The position numbers and the translations under genes are program-made. From Pseudevernia furfuracea (Eukaryota > Ascomycota > Lecanoromycetes > Lecanorales > Parmeliaceae), in the NCBI GenBank assembly GCA_022315425.1, contig JAIUPT010000032.1, positions 1,042,501-1,106,500 of the forward strand: a stretch of DNA of 64,000 nucleotides. Reading direction: 5' to 3'. This document shows positions 57,490-64,000 of the stretch, piece by piece; position 1 is the stretch's first letter; each line of letters starts with the position of its first letter. The notes below the pieces were generated by a model, which saw only the letters and a list, made by a program, of their open reading frames with translations, had not been told where the DNA came from and did not search any database.

Positions 57490-60400
57490 TCAGACATCAA
57501 TCAGCTTTTTCTTTTGGGCCGCCTTGTTAGCTCCTTCAGCTAAGGCCTCCAAATCACCACTCATCTCACACATGCCTCGGAAGATACCCCCTTCCCTTGA
57601 AATAAGCTCCCAGGGAGGGTCGTACTCAATGACTTTACCCTTGTCCAGGACCAGTACTTTATCATAGTCGATGATTGTCTGCAGACGATGAGCAATTGTG
57701 AGGATCGTGCTTTCCTTGACATCACGCAAAGTGTCTTGGATCTTGCCGTCGGTGGCGTAGTCAATTGATGCGGTAGCCTCATCCATCAGTAGGACACGCG
57801 GAGCTTTGAGTAGAGCACGTGCAAGGCAAAGAAGTTGACGTTGACCTTGTGACAAATTGGATCCAGACTCGGCGATGGGTGAGGACAGGTTGGTGAAGAC
57901 ATTGGCATTCTTCCGAGTATTTGTCTTTTTTTTGGTAAGGTTATTGTCGCTGTCATCATCTGAATCGTTCTTCGGAGAAGGTGCAGGGGAATCGGGTAGA
58001 TTAGGCAAGTTAGGAACAACAGGAGCTGCGGAGGTTGGAACGCCTATCAGCTGTACTCGGCGTAGAGTAGCAAAAATTTCCTCATCTGTGAAGAGACTGA
58101 AAGGGTCGAGGTTGCTCCGGACTGTGCCGGTAAATAACGTTGGGTCTTGCGGAACGATGGTTATTGCTTCTCGCAAGTCTTGAAGGCCAATCAGACCAAT
58201 ATCAACGTCGTCGATAATAATCTTTCCCTCTACTGCCTCCAAGCCACGGAATAGTGCTAGAGCAAGAGAGCTCTTCCCAGCCCCTGTTCTCCCCACAATA
58301 CCTACCCTTTCTCCCGGTTGAACGCTGAAAGTGAGGTCTTTTAGTACAGGCTCCAGATCAAGCCGATATCGCGTTGTGTAATTCATAAACTGAATGGCAC
58401 CTTGACTAGGCCAATTTCCTGCCGGGCGAGCCTCGTCAATTATTGCCTTGGCTTCCTGCTCAACTTCGATGTATTGCTTCACACGCTCCACGGAATTCAT
58501 GTTTTGCTCATTCATTGAATATAAGCGGACTAGCCAGAGGACATTCTCTGTGAACATAACAGCGTATGTCAAAGAGAGACCTGCGGAGCCAGCATCGATA
58601 GTTCCTATGCTCAATATGACGAAGACGCCAGCGAAGAATGCTACGAGGGCACCAGTGAAGTCTACGCGCAATGCAAGCCAGCGATTGGCAGCCCAAAGGT
58701 AGATGAATGGTCTGTTGTGGGTGTCGACACGAGTTTGGTTGTCTCGGATAAAGCGCCTCTGGTCTCCGTAAGCTCGGATGGTGACAATGCCGCTCAGTGT
58801 CTCTCCGAATTGCTGGTAGAGAGGACTCCGCTGGACTGATTCCAGCCGTTTCAGGTCTCGGGAAGATCTCAGATAGAATTGCCCGATGGCGAAGTAGATG
58901 ATCGCGATGAAGAAGCCTGCGATGAGGAAACCCGGGGTAATAACGGAGATAAGAACAACGATGCTGATCATTGAGAACAGGCAGCCAAGCACACCAACAG
59001 CCACGGGGGCGACATCCTGATCTATGGCCTCTATGTCTTTCGAGAATCTGTTCATGAGCTGACCTAGAGGAGTAGTGTCAAAGAATTGCAACTTTGCTCT
59101 TGTCACTGACTCGAGTAGCCGACTATGGAGTGTCCTGGATGCTCTCAATGAACCCCAGAAGATGTAGCCTTCTCGTACCAGAGATATGAAGATGTAGAAG
59201 AGTGAAAGCAACGCGTATACGATCAAATAATACCACGCATCTATCTTGTCATCCGAAGATACCATGATTTTGCTGGATGGGGGTGATTCAGAAGAGAGGG
59301 GCAGACTCCAGAAAGACGTGCCGGTCATAAACGAATTCGAGGAGAAAGCGGCACCGTGGAGATGGCTGGAGGTACGCAGGTCCGTTTCGGTTGCTATCAA
59401 GGAGACACTTTGAATACTTCTTGTGTACCGATTGGCCCATGTTCGAATCCATAGGTTGCAGGCCACGGAAGCTACTTGTTGCAATCCGAAAGCGACAAAA
59501 GCAAGCAGCCAGTAATGCCATGGACCCATAGCGACCAAAAACATTTTGATGACCTTGATGTTGACACTGCCTGTGGCTTTGGCTTCGGTCCTAATATTGG
59601 CATTTTCATCCTTGCTCTTCGATTTGACCTCCGGTTCCTTTGGTGCTCCATTCACATGACCATTCGCTTCCGGCATGTGACCATTGGTGTCTTTCTTGGC
59701 TTCACCATCAAGGTCCAGCGCCGATAAATTTCGTGAATGTATCTGCGAGCCACCCTTGGAACCCGGTCTGGATTTATGAAGTTCCTCTCCAAGAGCTCCT
59801 GAAGCTAGCACCTCGTCAGGGGAACCTTGTGCTGAGATTTTTCCATTCAGCAAGGCTACAACATGATGGGAACGTGGCACGCAAAGTGCAATATTGTGAG
59901 TGACGAGGATACAAGTCCTGCCGAGCATCAACGGGCCCATGATGCATTGCTCAAATATGTGCTTGGCAGTGTGCGAGTCAACAGCGCTCAGGCAGTCATC
60001 CAAAAGCACATGTCTTGAGTTGCAATAGAGTGCTCTTGCTAGTGAGATTCGTTGTTTCTGCCCTCCCGACAAAGTGATCCCTTTCTCTCCGACTAGGGTG
60101 GAGTCGCCATTGTCAAGGATCTCAAGGTCTCTTTCCAATGCACAGGCTGCAATGACGGACTTGTAGCGCGATTCATCAAGCGGTGCAGCGAATAATATAT
60201 TTTGTTTGATAGTATCGTTAGCAAGCCATGCTTGCTGAGCGCAGTATGCGATGCTCTCAGTAAGATGGGTTTCTGGGTTCTCTCTGAGTGTCTCTCGGCT
60301 CTGTCCGCCAGGAAGAAATACGGCACCTTCGATGAGCGTCATCTCCCCCAGCAAAGCCATCAGGAGAGATGTCTTGCCAGACCCAGTAGGTCCAACAATG

Positions 60401-62622
60401 ATATTGAGGCGTCCTATCAAGAAGCGAATGTCCAAATCAATCATACGAAAAGCGGTTTGCCCATCTGCTTTCTGAGCGTCTTTGCCTCCCCAGGTCAATG
60501 TTGCCTTGTCGAAGCCGATGATTGGATCTCCGTTTTCGTCCTTGCGTCCTTGCAGAAGCTGCTCATATTTCTCGGTTTCATCCTCGTTCAAGAACTCTTC
60601 TACCCGATCCACGGATACTTTGGACTCCTGCACATGAGCAATCATGTCTGCCAATTGATCGAGTGGATAGCGAAGGATACCAAAAAGCGAAAGCGCAGTG
60701 AAAGCTACGGACGGTATCAGAGGTCTTTTTTCAACCACTGTATACAGCAGGAAGGAAAAGAAGGTGATGAGTAATGGCACCCCAAACCAAACAGTGGCAG
60801 CAAATGTCCAAAGGAGGTACTTGTTCCGAAGAGCCCGCAACTCCACCGCCCGCTTTTCGCTCACAATTTGACCGAAGCGTTGTTCCCATGCAAAGTACTT
60901 GATAATTCGGATGTTCTGAAGGACTTCATTTGTCGTATGGATGCGCACATCGGTTGCAGCCATAACCCTTTTTTGTACTTTGGTGAATTGCTTGGCGATG
61001 AAGAGGTTGAGCGGCATGACCAGAACCATCATGACAATACTCGCCAGAGCACTCCACCCCAAGATGCGATAAAGAAGCACGATGCATAGGACCAACTGCA
61101 CAGGAGTGCTGCCCCAAAGGAAGTGCAAATAAGCACTGATCTCGCTTACTTTGAAAGAGTCAACAGCCATGAGGTTGATGATTGTCCCAACATTGACTTG
61201 CGAGTCGGTAGTGTCTGGAGAAGGGTTGGTGTCTGCTTGCTTTTTCTTTTTCGAGGCCTCCTTTTTCTTACCACCTCCTTCCGGGTTATGGCCGTTAGTG
61301 TCCACCTCTTTTTCCGACTTCTTCTCTTCTCCCAAGACTGTGTCTGTTCCAGCAGCAGCCTTTCGTCTTAGAGCTTTGGCGTAGATTTCCCCGACTATTA
61401 CAGCACGCAGCCGAATACATATTCTCCTTCCCAGCCACAGTGCTTGACCATCAGTGATAGCTTTTATGCACGAAGACACGGCCAATAAAATTATGTAAAA
61501 CCACGCAGCATTCACAGGCGTGCCTGCAGGATCCTCGACGTACTCGAGAAATGCCTTAAGGAGAAGGGTTGGAGCGAACGTGAAAAGACCGGAGACCATT
61601 GCCCATGCTGCTTGGAGTAGGAGGTCGCGCTTGAAGTATTTCAGCAAATGCCATGCTAGTTTTGTGGTCTTCTTGAACTGCCTAAAGTCTGCGATCACTG
61701 CAGCTGCTTTGTCTTTGGCGGCAAGGTTCCATACATCGGAGAGCTCGAAAGTCTTCCGGTATCCCTGCCAGACAATAGCATCTACCCAGCCAAAAGTTGC
61801 AATCGAGAAGAGATTAGCTAAAGGCTCGTGAGACGGTTGGAGGCCATCTTCGTATTCTAGCAACACAACCTTGTTCCCTTTCCTAGAGGTGACAGCTATG
61901 ATCGCAAGTAGAGTGGCCGTAACAAAGTCCGCAATCATCAGACCCTGGGCCCTGTGTGACCGAGGATGTATAATTTCCGAGCGGAAGAGGAGGGCGACTA
62001 GAATCCATTGTGTAACATAGAGAAAAGCCGTATGGTACCAAAGGTTGGGAATTCGTGAAGGTTTCTTTGCTGTAGCCAGTAGCCTTATTGACACCAGGAC
62101 GAATATGTACACCCATGCGATGACCCCTCCGATGGCAGCAACCGTGCCATTGTGGCCCCAAGCCTCTGTCACCAGGGCTGCCAAACTGATACCCAGCTCC
62201 ACCGCAACAGCCAAGATCTCGATGATGACCACCCAGACCTGGCCACGAGGTTTGTTGATTTCAATCAGAGATTCCTTTGTCTGGACTTTCGCTAAGTGTA
62301 GCGTCAACCGATCGCTGTCATCGTCGACGTCGACGTCGACGTCGTGCACTCCTTCTGGACCATCTGGTTCATCCGTGTAGTGACCATTGCTTTCGACCGA
62401 ATTATATGACGGCTTTAATGTTGCATAGCCATTTTCTTGTTTTAACTTCGCGGTTCTCTGTATGGACTGTATTAAGGCGTAGAGTAAGGATATGCCGGCG
62501 GCTATGAGAGGCAGAAGGACTTGAAGGTAGCTATTGAAAGTTAGCGATAAGGCACATGCTATCCAAACCATTGTACCACAAACTCTCTCTGGAAGCAGAT
62601 TGAGAAGTCGTCTCCACTCCAT
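57490..62622 (-). CDS. ABCC transporter (YBT1/MRP type)
   Basis: Full-length ATP-binding cassette transporter of subfamily C, 1710 residues in one exon; the first ATG of the frame is at 62622. Layout: an N-terminal TMD0 of about five helices (residues 10-270), TMD1, NBD1, TMD2, NBD2. NBD1 has Walker A GPTGSGKTSLL (about 742), signature LSGGQKQRISLARAL (about 852) and a Walker B ending LLDDCLSAVD, with Asp in place of the catalytic Glu as usual in ABCC NBD1. NBD2 has GRTGAGKSSLALALF (about 1442), LSQGQRQLLCLARALL (about 1588) and VLLMDEATASID. A Lys/Glu-rich insertion in TMD1 and an insertion after the first helix of TMD2 resemble yeast Ybt1 (vacuolar bile-acid/glutathione-conjugate pump). A GACGTC repeat (62321-62344) encodes an acidic VDVDVD tract. 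The substrate is unknown. Confidence 0.95.
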   Translation of the reverse strand: MEWRRLLNLLPERVCGTMVWIACALSLTFNSYLQVLLPLIAAGISLLYALIQSIQRTAKLKQENGYATLKPSYNSVESNGHYTDEPDGPEGVHDVDVDVDDDSDRLTLHLAKVQTKESLIEINKPRGQVWVVIIEILAVAVELGISLAALVTEAWGHNGTVAAIGGVIAWVYIFVLVSIRLLATAKKPSRIPNLWYHTAFLYVTQWILVALLFRSEIIHPRSHRAQGLMIADFVTATLLAIIAVTSRKGNKVVLLEYEDGLQPSHEPLANLFSIATFGWVDAIVWQGYRKTFELSDVWNLAAKDKAAAVIADFRQFKKTTKLAWHLLKYFKRDLLLQAAWAMVSGLFTFAPTLLLKAFLEYVEDPAGTPVNAAWFYIILLAVSSCIKAITDGQALWLGRRICIRLRAVIVGEIYAKALRRKAAAGTDTVLGEEKKSEKEVDTNGHNPEGGGKKKEASKKKKQADTNPSPDTTDSQVNVGTIINLMAVDSFKVSEISAYLHFLWGSTPVQLVLCIVLLYRILGWSALASIVMMVLVMPLNLFIAKQFTKVQKRVMAATDVRIHTTNEVLQNIRIIKYFAWEQRFGQIVSEKRAVELRALRNKYLLWTFAATVWFGVPLLITFFSFLLYTVVEKRPLIPSVAFTALSLFGILRYPLDQLADMIAHVQESKVSVDRVEEFLNEDETEKYEQLLQGRKDENGDPIIGFDKATLTWGGKDAQKADGQTAFRMIDLDIRFLIGRLNIIVGPTGSGKTSLLMALLGEMTLIEGAVFLPGGQSRETLRENPETHLTESIAYCAQQAWLANDTIKQNILFAAPLDESRYKSVIAACALERDLEILDNGDSTLVGEKGITLSGGQKQRISLARALYCNSRHVLLDDCLSAVDSHTAKHIFEQCIMGPLMLGRTCILVTHNIALCVPRSHHVVALLNGKISAQGSPDEVLASGALGEELHKSRPGSKGGSQIHSRNLSALDLDGEAKKDTNGHMPEANGHVNGAPKEPEVKSKSKDENANIRTEAKATGSVNIKVIKMFLVAMGPWHYWLLAFVAFGLQQVASVACNLWIRTWANRYTRSIQSVSLIATETDLRTSSHLHGAAFSSNSFMTGTSFWSLPLSSESPPSSKIMVSSDDKIDAWYYLIVYALLSLFYIFISLVREGYIFWGSLRASRTLHSRLLESVTRAKLQFFDTTPLGQLMNRFSKDIEAIDQDVAPVAVGVLGCLFSMISIVVLISVITPGFLIAGFFIAIIYFAIGQFYLRSSRDLKRLESVQRSPLYQQFGETLSGIVTIRAYGDQRRFIRDNQTRVDTHNRPFIYLWAANRWLALRVDFTGALVAFFAGVFVILSIGTIDAGSAGLSLTYAVMFTENVLWLVRLYSMNEQNMNSVERVKQYIEVEQEAKAIIDEARPAGNWPSQGAIQFMNYTTRYRLDLEPVLKDLTFSVQPGERVGIVGRTGAGKSSLALALFRGLEAVEGKIIIDDVDIGLIGLQDLREAITIVPQDPTLFTGTVRSNLDPFSLFTDEEIFATLRRVQLIGVPTSAAPVVPNLPNLPDSPAPSPKNDSDDDSDNNLTKKKTNTRKNANVFTNLSSPIAESGSNLSQGQRQLLCLARALLKAPRVLLMDEATASIDYATDGKIQDTLRDVKESTILTIAHRLQTIIDYDKVLVLDKGKVIEYDPPWELISREGGIFRGMCEMSGDLEALAEGANKAAQKKKLIDV

Positions 62623-64000
62623 ACTGGCCCGCCACACTCCCCGAACATGACCGATATCTTAAGAAGCTCGCGGTCAAACAATTAGGGATGATAGGTAACG
62701 CATCATAAGCAGCAGAGGAATAGCACCAAGTTTGTATTTTAGAAAGGACTTAAGCAGACTAAGATAATGCTGCGATGTAGATATGAGTCTTTGGACCTTA
62801 TCTTCTACAACAACCTTCTCGCTTGAAGTTGAAGTACCTTAGGGCACCAAGCTTAAGTCCGAGGGTCCCTCGGTTGGGCTTACACTAGCTTGGCTAACCG
62901 CTAAATTAGTGCATTTGCTAGCTTAGGTTTCCTGCGGTTTCTTACACCATGAGTATTAGATTATCATTCCCCTCCGAGGAGTGAAGGGACGGGTTTGCTA
63001 ACCGTTACGACTACGACTAAACCAAAAGGTGATCACTGAAGATAAGTCACTAAAATGGACTTATACATCAGTTGTAGACTTGCTAGCGTACGACCGCTCG
63101 CCCATCTCGAGGAAGCCCGGAAGAAAGCCCAGACGGAACACCCTCAGGAAGGAGTGGAGGTCGTTTTCCAGCATCAGCATGCATAAGGGAGAGTGTTAAG
63201 AAAGCTGAAGACCCCCAAGAGCAACCAAGTTCATCACTTTCTGACGCCGCACTCAGAGGTCTCAAGCTCTAAGCGCGATTTTTGCATCTTACTTCATAAC
63301 GTATCATTTTGGCACGAAGGGATCATTTCTTATGGGCACTGAGAGATCACGAGACACTGAGGGATCACTAACACGCAGCGAGGTACGAGGGTTTTCATCA
63401 TCATCATGTGAAAAACAGGTGCCCTTAAAAGGACAGGTTTTAGATAGAGTAGTAGATCCAGCCCGAGGGTAGATTACGACTGGGCCTTAGACGCCTATAA
63501 AGCCCTCTGCGGGGTAACCCGTATGGTGTCCGGTATGACTCAATTAATCAATCAATTAAAGTAATCAATCAATCATGAGTATTAGATTTAGGTACGATAG
63601 TACGGATATCTTCGCTCGCGCGGAACACGAATTGAGCCTCAACCGCCTAAAGTTTCTATGAATCCCACCGTATAAATTGGAAGACTGGACAACGTCCCTC
63701 AAATGAATTAGACAAAATAGTATCAATAGTATCAATTGTACCCCGTGGCAGGGAAAAAGGCTCCTGACACGCTTACCACTCTTCTGTAACATTTTGACCC
63801 ATGAAAAGCAGATGAACTTGGCACCAACGACAGGGCCTCTCTGTCCTTTTGGAACTTCCTTTCAACAACATCTTTACTTGTGGACAGCAGATGTGTTTGG
63901 ACTGATTCTTGTAGAATGAAGTCTTTTTCCGACTACCGATCAAAGGCGGCGCTTTGATTTTGTGACGCATATCAAGTGGTTGAAGTGTCATCTGAGCAGC
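62623..64000. other. gene-free right end with short repeats
   Basis: No supported coding sequence over about 1.4 kb. It has a 15-base direct repeat (CATGAGTATTAGATT at 62948-62962 and 63574-63588), a 7-bp-arm palindrome (CCGAGGG-T-CCCTCGG at 62859-62873), two near copies of ACTGAGRGATCAC around 63337-63369 and an AATCAATC-rich tract at 63540-63575. The mix suggests an old insertion or a solo repeat edge, but no transposase or reverse-transcriptase frame is visible. Confidence 0.45.

Noticed and set aside
62321..62344. GACGTC repeat as an independent element
   Set aside because: It is in frame inside the ABCC gene and encodes an acidic Val-Asp tract.

Overview
The window comes from a filamentous ascomycete (Pezizomycotina). 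The evidence is short introns (about 45 to 115 bp) with GTRNGT-like donors, CTGAC-type branch points and AG acceptors; genes packed on both strands; and families such as PdxS-type vitamin B6 synthase, Kex2-type secreted proproteins and a BTB/F-box/ankyrin set typical of moulds. The class is not certain. Exon joins were worked out by hand from splice signals, reading phase and family conservation.

Layout. 0-8.4 kb: SAC3 mRNA-export scaffold (+), a 1.6 kb gene-free stretch, then a BTB protein and an NTA1-type amidase (both -). 8.9-13.1 kb: an F-box-like protein (-), then two decayed genes back to back, a GH5 exo-1,3-glucanase (-) and an alpha/beta hydrolase (+). 14.4-24.9 kb: housekeeping block with CBF1-type bHLH factor (+), 12-exon SEC61 alpha (+), mitochondrial ornithine acetyltransferase ARG7 (-), exocyst SEC8 (+). 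25.3-31.1 kb: PdxS (-), FUN14-domain protein (+), KAP122-like importin (-). 32.7-39.4 kb: secreted lysozyme-like protein (+), aminopeptidase P (+), ORC2 (-), ankyrin protein (-).

40.7-47.6 kb is the most accessory-looking part: a secreted protein with Kex2 sites, an ORF broken by a 13-bp tandem duplication, a type I membrane protein with a Ser/Thr-rich ectodomain, and a second secreted protein, with complex I subunit NDUFA12 (-) among them. 47.9-64 kb: PGS1 (+), SUN-domain protein SLP1 (-), an MFS monocarboxylate-type transporter (-), a dehydrogenase pseudogene (-), a 1710-residue ABCC transporter in one exon (-), and a gene-free right end with short repeats.

The genes do not form one pathway. 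There is no polyketide or peptide synthase core, no CRISPR and no recognisable tRNA. The best leads are the frameshifted ORF at 42.4 kb, whose first residues recall the short peptides in front of fungal NLR (STAND) proteins; two GC-AG introns; the Kex2-type preproprotein at 40.8 kb; and the pair of neighbouring decayed carbohydrate/ester hydrolase genes.
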